Origin: Leptolyngbya sp. PCC 7375
GTDB lineage: Bacteria; Cyanobacteriota; Cyanobacteriia; Phormidesmidales; Phormidesmidaceae
Length of the DNA stretch: 64,000 bases
Assembly (NCBI RefSeq): GCF_000316115.1
Contig: NZ_JH993796.1
Coordinates: 85,744-149,743, forward strand
Reading direction: 5' to 3'
Below, one piece after another: positions 45,063-54,196 of the stretch. How positions within the stretch are numbered: position 1 is the stretch's first letter; each line of letters starts with the position of its first letter. The notes under the pieces were generated by a model that was not told the DNA's origin, made no database searches, and worked only from the letters and a program-made list of their open reading frames with translations. The translations under genes and the position numbers were made by a program.

Positions 45063-46394
45063 ATGCCATACAAACGACGTAAGGTACATGAATGGTATTT
45101 AAAGGGTGGAGCAAAGTTCCGACAAGAGTTATGGGACTGGCTATCAGACTATTCTAAGGGGGGTGAACTGGGACAGTATTTTATCTCTTTCTTTCGACGC
45201 CGGATTCGGCATCGAAATGGATTCTGCAAATCTCTTGATTTTAGAACCATGAGGTGCGCTGCTATAGTTCTGGTCATCACCTTTCTTGGATTATTAATTC
45301 AGGACGATGTAAAAATACCTTGGTATGAGACCATTTTCGAAAATCTAGAGTCTATCGCTCTAGGAGCAGCTGGAATCATTTTCTTATTTGAAATCAGAGA
45401 GCGACAAAAGAGAGAGCACTATGAAGCTTGGCGGGTTATCAACTCCGCTCAGGGGCAACCCGGCAGTGGAGGGCGAATACAGGCACTTGAGGACTTGAAC
45501 AGGGATGGCGTTAATTTAGAAGGTGTTGCAGCCCCACGTGCAGATTTGTCTGGTATCAATCTTCGTGGTGCGAACCTCAAGCGTGCAAATTTTAAAAAAA
45601 CTCAGCTCGATAAGGCTCATCTAGAAGGAGCTAACCTTGAGGGATCCAATCTAAAAGGGGCTTACCTACAAGGTGCCAATCTAGAAGGGGCTTACCTACG
45701 AGGTGCCAATCTAGAAGGGGCTTACCTACGAGGTGCCAATCTGAAAGGGGCTTACCTACAGGAGGCCAATCTGAAAGGGGCCTGTTTATATAGCGCTGAT
45801 CTAGAAGGAGCTAACTTGTGGCACGCCTTTCTTGAGGAAGCTGTATTGGGGAGTCAGTGTTACCGTGTAGAGGTTCAGATGGTTGACCCATCTGTTGTCC
45901 GGAGAAGCAGAAGTAATATGGGTTATGTAGTGAAGCATGATGATATGCTGGCTGCTGCTGCCAAACCAGTCAATCTAAAAGGACCTAGTAGGGACGCCGC
46001 TCTGGCTACCAATCTTAAGCCAGCTAACCTGAAAGGGGCCAACTTGTTTAGGGCCCATCTCGAAGGAGCCAGCTTGGGACAGGTCCATCTCGATGGAGCC
46101 AACCTAGGATATGCTCTTTTGAAAGGGGCTAACCTGAGCCATGCCCATCTCGATGGAGCTAACTTGGGGCATGTGCATCTCGATGGAGCCAACCTGAATG
46201 GTGCCAATTTGGAAGGGGCTAAAATGAGGGAAGCTCATCTAAGTGGGGCAGAGCAATTGACTGACAACCAACTCACCAAAGCCAAGCTATGTGGAACTAC
46301 CCTTCCCAAAAACAGCACCCTTAATCCAGACCGCGACTGTGAGGAACTATACCTTAATCCAGAAACAGGGGACTGTGTTCCCTCAAATTTCTGA
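45063..46394 (+). CDS. Membrane-anchored pentapeptide-repeat protein
   Basis: 443 residues. A basic cytosolic N-terminus, two hydrophobic segments (about 61-82 and 95-115), then a right-handed beta-helix built of A(N/D)LxG pentapeptides: a first block at about 155-265 (repeated GANLEGAYLRGANL units) and a second at about 315-420. A 50-residue insertion (VLGSQCYRVEVQMVDP..) separates them. Identical nucleotide units (CTAGAAGGGGCTTACCTA..) show recent tandem expansion. Such proteins are common in cyanobacteria with mostly unknown roles. It lies between inverted repeats and may be mobile cargo. Confidence 0.85.
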   Translation: MPYKRRKVHEWYLKGGAKFRQELWDWLSDYSKGGELGQYFISFFRRRIRHRNGFCKSLDFRTMRCAAIVLVITFLGLLIQDDVKIPWYETIFENLESIALGAAGIIFLFEIRERQKREHYEAWRVINSAQGQPGSGGRIQALEDLNRDGVNLEGVAAPRADLSGINLRGANLKRANFKKTQLDKAHLEGANLEGSNLKGAYLQGANLEGAYLRGANLEGAYLRGANLKGAYLQEANLKGACLYSADLEGANLWHAFLEEAVLGSQCYRVEVQMVDPSVVRRSRSNMGYVVKHDDMLAAAAKPVNLKGPSRDAALATNLKPANLKGANLFRAHLEGASLGQVHLDGANLGYALLKGANLSHAHLDGANLGHVHLDGANLNGANLEGAKMREAHLSGAEQLTDNQLTKAKLCGTTLPKNSTLNPDRDCEELYLNPETGDCVPSNF

Positions 46395-46462
46395 CTAGTT
46401 GCAACACACAGCAAAGTGTCAAGAGGATAGTGCGTTTTGAAAGCCTTGCCTTGAAGGCGTGA

Positions 46463-46648
46463 TTGAAGCGTAGCTGACATACAGGGCAATTAGGATTTTC
46501 AAAGTCTTACTGTACAAAGCTTTCAGCCTCTACATTAATCATTGAGAAATCGGTGTTAATCGGCTAAAAATAGCCAATTTATTTCATGAGTTTTCAACGT
46601 TTCAGGTATTGCTTTTAAGCTAATTGCCTCTGGTGTCACGAACGTTTC
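46463..46648. mobile_element. Miniature inverted-repeat element B2
   Basis: About 186 bp with GAAGCGTAGCTGACATACAG-GGCAATTAG at the left and CTAATTGCC...CGTTTC at the right, related to 41932-42110. It is embedded in a gene-free stretch (46395-46890) packed with repeat ends. Confidence 0.5.
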
Positions 46649-46660
46649 AGTTACCCCTTG

Positions 46661-46716
46661 AAAGAGTTTCAAGCGAAACCGTAATTCTCAGTTTAAATGC
46701 CCCCGCGGGTCCATAT
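46661..46716 (-). repeat. Right inverted repeat flanking the pentapeptide-repeat gene
   Basis: Inverse of 44886-44940, about 85 percent alike by eye. Confidence 0.6.
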
Positions 46717-46782
46717 AACCTTCGCTGATTTTGCCCACTAAACTGAACAGCTTAGCGTACATTTTTGCGCGGCTGCTACATA

Positions 46783-46820
46783 AAGGCCTATACCTTTCCG
46801 AGGAGTCATGAAGAAACCCC
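46783..46820 (-). repeat. Solo Tn3-type terminal repeat
   Basis: Read in reverse it begins GGGGTTTCTTCATGACTCCT and continues GGAAAGGTATAGG, like the ends of TIME A1 and A2. No partner end is seen nearby. Confidence 0.5.
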
Positions 46821-46890
46821 CTAGCACCCTGTAGAAGTATTATACTTTGACTCACAGTTCATCCTATCTATGCTGACAAATAAGCCCTAA

Positions 46891-47826
46891 ATGAAGTTCT
46901 GGAATACCATTAGAGGTTTAGACAACACTTTTCCATGGTCGTTTCTTGGGACGATAACAGGAATTGGCTTTGGACTTTTTGGAATTTATGTGGCTTTTCT
47001 TTATGAGGAGAATCCCAAGATTGCTGTTGATATCATCAGCAATGCTCCGCTTGTCGATGTTCGAGAAGAAATCGAAGATGTTAAGATCCTTTATAAGGAT
47101 ACAGATATCACTAAAACAGACAAGGAATTACAACTAATCATCTTCAAAGTTTACAACAATAGCCGAATTGATATTCTCAAAAACTATTTTGATGAAAACG
47201 ATCCATTTGGATTTCAACTTAGTTCAGGCGAGATCGTAAAGAGAGAAGTCATAGAAGCAAGTAGTGATTATCTATCAAAAAACCTACAAACAAATCTAGT
47301 AAACAAAAATACTATCTCCATAAATCCTTTCATCTTTGACGCCAATTCTTCTTTCACCTTGCAAATTATTGCAATTCTTCCTGAGAGAACCCATACGAGT
47401 CAGGGAAATACAGGGATAGTCTCTATTGGAAAAATTGCGGGTGTCAAAGAAGTAACAATATCAAAACCTTATAAGCAGTCTACAATATCGGTTAATAACG
47501 ATGCTCTGTTCAATAGGTTCATCAGCCTATTCTCCCTTGCGATATTTGGAATAATAGCGATTCTAGCTCTTGTTTCCAGAGCTTTTGTCTCCCTCATAAA
47601 ACAAAAGGAGTCAATGATAGATAATCTAAAGAACAGGATTTTCTATCAAGAAAAGGAATTAGAAGACGCAGCCAGAAATGTTGAGTCAACTTACAATTCT
47701 ATTGCAGACCTATTAGAAGCTATTGATGAGCAATCGTTATCTGAAAGTGCCCTAATCAATCTAAATCTTTTTAAAAGGCTTAGAGCATCAACTGACTTAT
47801 CAATGGGTGCGGCTCTTTCTCTGTAA
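46891..47826 (+). CDS. Two-helix membrane protein, unknown
   Basis: 311 residues. One membrane helix near the N-terminus (about 17-36), a beta-rich extracytoplasmic or cytosolic middle (about 45-200), a second helix (about 210-232) and a C-terminal coiled coil (ESMIDNLKNRIFYQEKELEDAA). AT-rich. Not recognised. The topology would fit a sensor or a stress-linked membrane protein, but no evidence supports a specific job. Confidence 0.65.
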   Translation: MKFWNTIRGLDNTFPWSFLGTITGIGFGLFGIYVAFLYEENPKIAVDIISNAPLVDVREEIEDVKILYKDTDITKTDKELQLIIFKVYNNSRIDILKNYFDENDPFGFQLSSGEIVKREVIEASSDYLSKNLQTNLVNKNTISINPFIFDANSSFTLQIIAILPERTHTSQGNTGIVSIGKIAGVKEVTISKPYKQSTISVNNDALFNRFISLFSLAIFGIIAILALVSRAFVSLIKQKESMIDNLKNRIFYQEKELEDAARNVESTYNSIADLLEAIDEQSLSESALINLNLFKRLRASTDLSMGAALSL

Positions 47827-47830
47827 AGCA

Positions 47831-48597
47831 TTAAGCAGTCAAGAATCTCTCCGGTTCGAGAAACTTATTGGCATGATTGCGTTTGAACTCTTGGACTTTG
47901 TGAAACTCCCAATAGGCCTCGAAATCATCACTGGCTCTGAGTGCGCGAATCCGCAGAACGGCTTCAGCACGATCTAAGCGCCAGCGGGCACCGGTGATCT
48001 CCATGCGGTCATTGACTAAATGCCTGCACGCGCCTTCAATCACACCTGAGGCAATGGGATACCCCCGATCTAAGTACTCGTCATACAACAAATACGGCCG
48101 ATTTTTCAACAAATAATCAGCGCACTTGTCAACGTTCTCTCGTGCTTTTGTGTCTAGATTTTGTAGGGTGGCGCTACGCCGAATACCGGCCGCCACATCA
48201 CTGGCTTTACCTTGTAGAATGCGTAAGGCTCTCTCTTGGACCCAAGTCTCGGCCTCCTCACTACCAGATGAGAAGAAACAAAAAGCCGCTTTCCAAACAT
48301 ATTCGAGAACATGAATGAAATCGAGCACGATAGTCACCGTCACGTCTTGCTTTCGGGCCATGGCGTTGAGTGTGGCTAATTGATGGAGTTCACCATCTAC
48401 CAGGACAACCCAGTCGCGTTGATGGTCCGGGTCTCGAGTCGAGGCTTCGACAAACGCATGTTCAATGACCGTTTTAGCGTCTTGCTCAACACTGGCCCAC
48501 ACTCGTTTGTCACTAATCACTGGTCGCACGGGCGGGTCCCGTTGGTCACCGATGATATCGTCGGCTTGACGGGGGTATCGAGGCACATGATACACCT
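47831..48597 (-). pseudogene. ISKra4-type transposase, 5'-truncated
   Basis: Encodes about 255 residues of the C-terminal half of an ISKra4-family transposase: VVLVDGELHQLATLN, VTIVLDFIHVLEYVWKAA (catalytic aspartate region) and GYPIASGVIEGACRHLVNDRM (catalytic glutamate). The N-terminal half and the left end are missing; the frame runs on into short tandem repeats at 48598-48660. Inactive remnant. Confidence 0.82.
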
Positions 48598-48660
48598 GCA
48601 AAATGATGTCCCCCTCGGCGGCGGAATGATGTGCGCTTCGGCGGCAAAATGATGCTCTCC
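48598..48660 (-). repeat. Short tandem repeats CATCATTTTGCCGCCGA
   Basis: On the minus strand CATCATT(TT/CC)GCCGCCGA.G recurs with a period of about 27 bp, three times, between the truncated ISKra4 gene and the ISL3 element. It looks like the terminal repeat cluster of another, lost IS. Confidence 0.5.
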
Positions 48661-48762
48661 TCGGCACCCTAATCGCATGAGCTTCGGGCTCTTGGCGACT
48701 TTTGGTGATCCGAATGGGATGGCAAACCGTAAATAGGGATTGGCCTTCACGTGCATCCCATC

Positions 48763-49863
48763 ATGGACTTTCTACAGCATCTACTCCCTGACTCATCAGC
48801 CTTAGCCCTGAAACACTGGGATTTAGATACCCAAACCCATCGGTTCATCGTTACAGTAGAATCCACTCAGGTGATTGCCCATTGCCCATTGTGCCAAGCT
48901 CCCACTGGACGGGTTCATAGTCGTTATCAACGAACGCTCAGGGATTTACCCTTGGTTCAGTTCAGCCTGACTCTCTTGTTAGAGGTGTGTAAGTTTTTCT
49001 GTCTCAATGACACCTGTCAGCGACGGATCTTTACTGAGCGCATACCCAGTGTTGTCGCCCCTTGGGCTAGGCGTACGACTCGTTACACAGACCATCTAAT
49101 CGCCATAGGATTAGAATTGGCTGGGTCAGCCGCCGCTAGATTAAGTCACAGAGTAGGCTACGCCTATAGCCGAAATACCTTTCTGCGCCTTCTCTCCAGC
49201 TTGCCGCTACCCGAGGTGATTACCCCTAGGATTCTGGGCGTAGATGATTTTGCGTTCCGTAAAGGTCATCACTATGGAACTATCTTGGTGGATCTCGAAA
49301 CACACCATCCCATTGCTTTGTTACCAGACCGGACAGCAGAAACCTTAGCCGCATGGTTAGAAGAGCACCCTGGTATTGAAATCTTGTCACGGGACCGTTC
49401 CAAGACGTACAAGCGTGGGATGACTCAGGGAGCTCCCGATGCCATTCAGGTGGCAGATCGCTTTCATCTGTTACACAATCTTGAAGAGACTCTAGAAAAG
49501 GCTCTGAAGAGTCACTCAAAAATCCTCAAACAGATTGAACAAGAACAGCTTCAATCCGAAGGAGCTACGGTGTCTGAAGTTTCGACATCACAGAATTCAA
49601 CTCCCCAAACAGCCCAACAACAGAAAACGGCCCAAAAGCGAGCTGAACGCCTCGAAAACTATGAGCAGGTCCACAGCTTACGGAAGCAAGGATACAAGGT
49701 CAAAGATATTGCCTATCATCTAGGGATGGGTGAGCGTACGGTGTATACCTATCTATCGCATGAGACGTTTCCGGAATGGCAGCCATCCAGCCGAAAACGC
49801 AGGAGTATTTTAGACCCCTACAAGTCATATCTCATCGATCAATGGAACCAAGGACGTCAGCAC
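48763..49863 (+). pseudogene. ISL3 transposase, 5' part
   Basis: Encodes the zinc-finger region (CPLCQAP..CKFFCLNDTCQRR) and the DDE core (ILGVDDFAFRKGHHYGTILVD, EILSRDRSKTYKRG) of an ISL3 transposase, then a helix-turn-helix-like stretch ending WNQGRQH. Cut by an IS4 element with a 9-bp duplication CGTCAGCAC. Joins exactly to 51188. Start at ATG 48763 (MDFLQHLLPD). Confidence 0.88.
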
Positions 49864-51178
49864 CTGACTGACTGACACATCTCAGATGCCCCCATTAATA
49901 TCTCAAGTCCGACATCGTATTGACCGAATACGGGAAAACCAAATCAGGTCATAGTAACGTTGCTCAGCCTTGTTGGACGCAAAACAAGGGTCTGGGTCTT
50001 TGGGCAATAAGGGGACTGGTTTCAGAAGAGTCCGACCTTTGTGAACGACTCCCTTGAGCCACCGTAAGCCAATTTTGAGATAGCTGAGCCCTCGTCTCCA
50101 ATGGGTATCCACCTGTTGACGTAAGCCTTCACACTGCACCGCCATGCCTTGAGTGGTGCCGCATAACAAGGCAATGGCGGCCACCAAATAGAGACGCTCT
50201 AGAGCTTGAGCGGATCGAATGCGAGAGTCTTCGAGTTCAAAGGCTCCTGATTTGCTATCTAAAAACAACTCCTCAACCCGAAACCGCAAGGCATATTGCC
50301 ACAACGTTTGTAGACTCGGTGATTCATCCGTAATCACCGCCCGGGATTCCTTCGTCCCTCGCACGGTTGCCAAGACTAAATTACATCGATGCTCACCATC
50401 TTGCCAGAGCCCCACGTTCTCATAGAGAGTGGCTTCTCCTTTGGGAGGCCACAGCGCTTGTACTTCAATGGGATGACGGCATGGGCCGTGGAGATGAACA
50501 TCACACGCAATGCGCAAACAATAGTGCCAACCACTCGCTTGCAACCAACTCATGAGGTCATGGTTGGCAAACCCTCGGTCAGCTAACAACATCGTGTTGG
50601 GATGCCGTCGCAACAGCCAACGGGCACGCCGTAACAAGGGTCGATATTCATCGAACGCAACCATGGCACTTTCATGCTCTAATACCCGCCATAGAAGTGG
50701 TACCGCTCGTCCACAACACACAACCGACAGGTGAATCATACAATAGCGATTCCACAGCATGGTCGTATCCAATGCTAGATAGAGTCGATGAGCCCGCCAG
50801 TTGGTGAGCGCTAACAACACCAGCGGCAGATACACCCCCTTGACATCAATGAATCGGTTGATGAAAAAGCGATGCCACCGACGTTCAAAGCTCTGGGCCT
50901 GAGTCGCCCGACTGGGGACGTAGGGTTCCCAAGCGGGGAGGCTGAGTTGGCCACTACAGATCAGGGCACTGACCATCCAAGCCAGTGTTTTCAGATGCCG
51001 GAGGTCTTTGTAACGGCTATGTTGACGCAGGAAGGGCAACAATTGATCATACAGTTGGGTAGAGGCTGACATGCATATCACGCTGATGGTTTGGTATCTT
51101 CAGCTTTGCATGCCCTCTGCCCATTTCCTTGTCGATCCTTATGGATTCTGGGTTACAGGATTTGTGTCAGGCAGTCAG
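49864..51178 (-). mobile_element. IS4-family insertion sequence nested in ISL3
   Basis: 1315 bp, inverted ends CTGACTG(A/C)CTGACACA, flanked by the 9-bp target duplication CGTCAGCAC (49855-49863 and 51179-51187). One intact transposase. Confidence 0.92.
49903..51081 (-). CDS. IS4-family transposase
   Basis: 392 residues. LYLALDTTMLWNRYCMIHLSVV and NTMLLADRGFANHDLMSWL carry the two catalytic aspartates, and YALRFRVEELFLDSKSGAFELE the Y-x2-R-x3-E signature with the catalytic glutamate. Intact. Confidence 0.9.
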   Translation of the reverse strand: MICMSASTQLYDQLLPFLRQHSRYKDLRHLKTLAWMVSALICSGQLSLPAWEPYVPSRATQAQSFERRWHRFFINRFIDVKGVYLPLVLLALTNWRAHRLYLALDTTMLWNRYCMIHLSVVCCGRAVPLLWRVLEHESAMVAFDEYRPLLRRARWLLRRHPNTMLLADRGFANHDLMSWLQASGWHYCLRIACDVHLHGPCRHPIEVQALWPPKGEATLYENVGLWQDGEHRCNLVLATVRGTKESRAVITDESPSLQTLWQYALRFRVEELFLDSKSGAFELEDSRIRSAQALERLYLVAAIALLCGTTQGMAVQCEGLRQQVDTHWRRGLSYLKIGLRWLKGVVHKGRTLLKPVPLLPKDPDPCFASNKAEQRYYDLIWFSRIRSIRCRT

Positions 51179-51187
51179 CGTCAGCAC

Positions 51188-51760
51188 ACCAAACAGCTCT
51201 TTAAGGCAATTCAAGAAAAGGGCTATTCAGGGACCTACGCAACTCTTGCACGCTATACCCATACGCTACGGTCAGCTCAAGCTCAGCTAAGCCCCAACCC
51301 TGACTCATTAAAGGACTTGCCTGGTCGAGGTCCGGCCCCAAAGGTCACCATCAAGTCCCAGAAACCGTTAAGTGCTCGGCGAGCGGCTTGGTTAGTTCTC
51401 CAGAAACCGGACACGTTGACAGATAAACAAAAAACGCTCTTGGAACGCCTTAGTCAACGATCTGAACTATTGGAGATCATAAGGCTCACTCAGGACTTTA
51501 TCATCCTTGTCCGACAGCGACTTCCTGCGCAGTTAGATAACTGGTTAGAAAAAGCTAAGAATACTACAGTGAAAGAATTTCAGAGCTTTGCCAAAGGATT
51601 GGACGAAGACTATGATGCGGTCAAAGCTGGCGTTACATTAGAGGTTAGCAATGGCCCCGTTGAAGGCCAAAATAATCGATTAAAAATGCTGAAACGACAA
51701 ATGTTTGGACGGGCAGAGCTAGACCTATTGGCTAAGCGACTAATTTTAACAAACAGATAG
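51188..51760 (+). pseudogene. ISL3 transposase, 3' part
   Basis: Continues TKQLFKAIQEKGYSGTYATL after the IS4 insertion, runs through LPGRGPAPKVTIKSQKPLSARRAAWL and ends with VSNGPVEGQNNRLKMLKRQMFGRA, the ISL3 segment with the catalytic glutamate. Removal of the IS4 element restores a protein of about 557 residues, the usual ISL3 size. Confidence 0.88.
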
Positions 51761-51828
51761 TCTTCTGGGGCGATGGTTCAGGCTAGGGTAGCGCGATCAC
51801 CAAAAGTCGCCAAGAGCCCGAAGTTAGT

Positions 51829-52059
51829 GTGATTTTGCACACCAACTGCATCATCTACTACAACATGGTGATCCTTTCCAACCTCTTTACCCATAGTGAG
51901 CGTCACCAGGATGCCGCCAGGATGGACTTGCTGAAGCTGGTTTCTCCGGTCGCTTGGCAGCACCTCATCTGGCATGGCCGCTATGAGTTCTATGCAGCGC
52001 CTGAACCCATCGATATGGATGCGATTCTACAGCAGCTTGTGCATAGGCCAATTCAGTGA
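51829..52059 (+). pseudogene. Tn3-family transposase, C-terminal remnant
   Basis: 76 residues with NCIIYYNMVILS and LLKLVSPVAWQHLIWHGRYEF, the conserved C-terminus of Tn3-family TnpA (normally about 1000 residues). It begins at the ISL3 right end and stops 18 bp before a 38-bp Tn3-like terminal repeat, as in complete Tn3 elements. The rest of tnpA is absent from the window. Confidence 0.82.
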
Positions 52060-52077
52060 GTCTCACCTGTCTCAATC

Positions 52078-52115
52078 TGGATTGCGACGTTTCGGGGGGT
52101 TATGCAAAAAGCCCC
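52078..52115 (-). repeat. Tn3-type 38-bp terminal repeat
   Basis: Read in reverse GGGGCTTTTTGCATAACCCC... ; it matches TIME A1's left repeat at about 29 of 38 positions. The right end of the Tn3-like element whose tnpA tail precedes it. Confidence 0.75.
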
Positions 52116-52192
52116 AACTTGGCATTGGAGTGGATGTGAGGGCGAGGGCATTTGGCCCATTGTAAAATCTCTCATTTAAGTTCTGATTTAAT

Positions 52193-52387
52193 TTGAATAG
52201 TTGCACCGCTCAAAGCGATTCAAGGAGCATCAATCCTGCCAACTTGCGTGAATATGAGGCATGGCAATCGGTGCAGCAGCAAATAGACTCGCTTCCGCCG
52301 CCGCTTACCGGCAACGTCATTGAGCTTACGGAGCAGCTGGGCATTCCCGTCGAGCAAGTGCAGCTGCCACCGTCCAACACCCCATAA
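52193..52387 (+). pseudogene. C-terminal gene remnant
   Basis: An open frame of 64 codons from a TTG with no ribosome site, reading NPANLREYEAWQSVQQQIDSL and ELTEQLGIPVEQVQLPPSNTP. The last codons lie in the dispersed 26-bp repeat. Probably a truncated gene; not recognised. Confidence 0.3.
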
Positions 52388-52392
52388 GTTGC
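52367..52392 (+). repeat. Dispersed 26-bp repeat, copy 2
   Basis: Identical to 53881-53906, one mismatch to 7888-7913. Confidence 0.65.
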
Positions 52393-52538
52393 ACTAGCAA
52401 CCCTTCAACCCAGGACCAGGCCTTGCGTAAGCGACTTCTGTAAAAGAGGTAAGCAGCTTGCCACCCTACCTTGTGGCGTTCCATAGCCTTAAGTTATGGA
52501 TAGCATTGATCTTTCTTTGTCAAGTTAGTTTTCAATTC

Positions 52539-52568
52539 GTTACATATTGCGTTACATTGGTTTACATA
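52539..52568 (+). promoter_or_regulatory. HLR1 (RpaB-binding) motif with an extra half-site
   Basis: GTTACATTGGTTTACATA (52551-52568) fits the HLR1 consensus (G/T)TTACA(T/A)(T/A)NN(G/T)TTACA(T/A)(T/A) at every position. A third half-site GTTACATA lies at 52539-52546. HLR1 is the binding site of the response regulator RpaB, which controls high-light genes in cyanobacteria. It is 35 bp upstream of the Psb34-like gene. Confidence 0.85.
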
Positions 52569-52602
52569 AGAAAAGAACGCACACATAAAAGGACATCGGA
52601 TT

Positions 52603-52773
52603 ATGTACACCACTACTAACGAAACCGGGCAGCTCAATAACTACGCCACAGAGCCTGAGATGTATCTATCGTCCTATCCCGCGCCTGAGCAACAGCGTCG
52701 TTACATGCTCCAGGGTGGTCTAGCCACGTTACTCATCAGTGCGCTGATGCTGACTGCACTAGGTGTTAGCTAG
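52603..52773 (+). CDS. psb34: Ssl1498/Psb34-like light-harvesting-like small protein
   Basis: 56 residues with one membrane helix (about 36-55). The N-terminal block MYTTTNETGQLNNYATEPEMY and the PEQQRRYMLQG stretch before the helix match the cyanobacterial Ssl1498 family, also called Psb34, a small protein bound to photosystem II assembly intermediates where Hlips also bind. AAAAGGA precedes the ATG. Its HLR1 promoter indicates light-stress control by RpaB. Followed 71 bp later by another small membrane-protein gene. Confidence 0.8.
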   Translation: MYTTTNETGQLNNYATEPEMYLSSYPAPEQQRRYMLQGGLATLLISALMLTALGVS

Positions 52774-52800
52774 GTCACGTAAACAGCCTTGACAATCAAC

Positions 52801-52821
52801 GCGTGTCCACTTCACGACACG
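52801..52821 (+). repeat. Hairpin between the two small membrane-protein genes
   Basis: GCGTGTC/GACACGC with a 7-nt loop, followed by TTTCC. A partial terminator or processing site in the bicistronic message. Confidence 0.45.
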
Positions 52822-52844
52822 CTTTCCAGTAAGGAGACAAAATT

Positions 52845-53075
52845 ATGTTTGGTATTTTATTAGCCGTCATTATTGTGGGTTGGTTGGCAGCCTCCATCAT
52901 TGGCACCCAGGCCTACTTCTTCGGAGAGCAATCCAAGCCCATCCACGAACGCAACTGGAACTCTGACGGGTTTGAGGAGATTGCCAAGTTAGTCACCGGT
53001 CGTGAGACTGATTTCAACGAGCGTGTATATCCCTTTGGCGGTGACGCTTACACCAGCAACGTAGCCAACAGCTAA
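52845..53075 (+). CDS. Small single-helix membrane protein (LilA-like?)
   Basis: 76 residues: an N-terminal membrane helix (about 2-22), then IGTQAYFFGEQSKPIHERNW and ITGRETDFNERVYPFGGDAY-like soluble tail. This pattern is known to me from small cyanobacterial proteins encoded next to hli or ssl1498-type genes, such as Slr1544/LilA, but the assignment is tentative. AAGGAG upstream of ATG. Probably co-transcribed with the Psb34-like gene and ended by the terminator at 53117. Confidence 0.7.
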   Translation: MFGILLAVIIVGWLAASIIGTQAYFFGEQSKPIHERNWNSDGFEEIAKLVTGRETDFNERVYPFGGDAYTSNVANS

Positions 53076-53116
53076 CTACATTCGTTTCACCTGACATCTA
53101 CAACCTATTTCATCGG

Positions 53117-53159
53117 TCCCTAGCGGTTCTCTCTCCGACCCTAGGGATCTTCTTTTTTT
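53117..53159 (+). terminator. Terminator of the psb34-like operon
   Basis: TCCCTAG/CTAGGGA stem (53117-53123 with 53141-53147) followed by TCTTC and eight T. The remaining bases to 53407 hold no gene. Confidence 0.8.
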
Positions 53160-53407
53160 GCACTACCATAATCGAGCCAACTGAGACGCTGGGTTTCCCA
53201 TTGAGCGAGTGCAGCTGCTAGCATCAGTTACTCCGTAGGGTGTTGTATTGAGCGTTGATTTATTACGAGAGTCGTTATTCAACCCCTGCGTAAGGCTTAG
53301 TGACCTAGCATAGGAGCGTCATCGTAGGTGTTGCTATTGAGCTGGTTTCCAATCAGGCCGAAGACAGACGCACAATTCCCGCGCTTGCAAACCACCGGAG
53401 TCAGCTA

Positions 53408-53836
53408 ATGAGTGAATCCAGTATCGCCACCCGTGCCACCATCCAAATCGGGACCCAAGTCGGGACTCTAATCGTAGACGGCTTTATGTTGCCAGATGGC
53501 AGCTATCGCATGTCCCTGACCCAATCGTCGGGAGCCGTTGGTTTTGGGCCACAAAACGCTTCAGACTTTTTATCCTTAAAGGCCGTTAAGTCGTTGTTAG
53601 GTCAAGGGGATGCGGATAATAATTCTCAGATAGAACTGGCTCCCAGTCGTCACACCCGTGGCCGCAGTCAGCTTCGTGCCATGTCGTTAGATGCCGTGGC
53701 CGCCTACTGGCAATGGCAGGCCTCTAGAGGTAACCGCGAGGCCCTAGCCCTCTGCATGGCGTTGCAGAGTGAAACCTTGACCTGTCGGTTTGATACTGTC
53801 TTTGGTGTTGAGCATTCTGAACTTGACTATAACTAA
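53408..53836 (+). CDS. Antirepressor-like conserved cyanobacterial protein
   Basis: 142 residues. DGSYRMSLTQSSGAVGFGPQNASDFL, then LKSLLGQ-type and LDAVAAYWQWQASRGNREALALCMAL..ETLTCRFDTVFGV, a pattern shared by a large cyanobacterial family that resembles the DNA-binding N-terminal part of phage antirepressors. Role unproven. A strong hairpin (53948-53987) lies 110 bp downstream. Confidence 0.65.
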   Translation: MSESSIATRATIQIGTQVGTLIVDGFMLPDGSYRMSLTQSSGAVGFGPQNASDFLSLKAVKSLLGQGDADNNSQIELAPSRHTRGRSQLRAMSLDAVAAYWQWQASRGNREALALCMALQSETLTCRFDTVFGVEHSELDYN

Positions 53837-53880
53837 GGAGCATAGGGAGTATTTGAGAGAAGCCTATGCTGAGGCCGCTG

Positions 53881-53906
53881 CCACCGTCCAACACCCCATA
53901 AGTTGC
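53881..53906 (+). repeat. Dispersed 26-bp repeat, copy 3
   Basis: Identical to 52367-52392; here in noncoding sequence after the antirepressor-like gene. Confidence 0.65.
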
Positions 53907-53947
53907 CGCTGCAACCATCCCAAACTATCACTAATCAACCATTCCAT

Positions 53948-53987
53948 AGGGCATTAGCTAGCAGGAAATCCCCTGCACTAATGCCCT
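53948..53987. terminator. Strong hairpin, terminator-like
   Basis: AGGGCATTAG...GCAGG/CCTGC...CTAATGCCCT, a 15-bp interrupted stem without a T run. Possible bidirectional end signal. The rest of 53837-54196 shows nothing else. Confidence 0.5.
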
Positions 53988-54196
53988 AAATTGTTGCCAT
54001 CCTCCAGAACAAAATCATCAGCAATCTGATAGCTTGCTTCTAAAAAAGACACGAACAAAAAGAATATTCCAACAAAAGTTGTTTCCGGTGCTCATGGAAT
54101 CTTCACCGGAAAACCGGAAATACTCGGTCATTTTTTTTGCCTGACGATTCGCATAAATCGATGCCCTTGCGGGTCCAATTAATAAGGCTCTGGTGG

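Larger units (their letters stand above)
48682..51823 (+). mobile_element. ISL3-family element with a nested IS4 element
   Basis: Perfect 29-bp inverted repeats (CTTCGGGCTCTTGGCGACTT... at 48682-48710 and inverted at 51795-51823). Without the nested IS (49864-51178 plus one 9-bp duplication) it is about 1.8 kb with one transposase. Its right end abuts a Tn3 transposase remnant. Confidence 0.85.
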
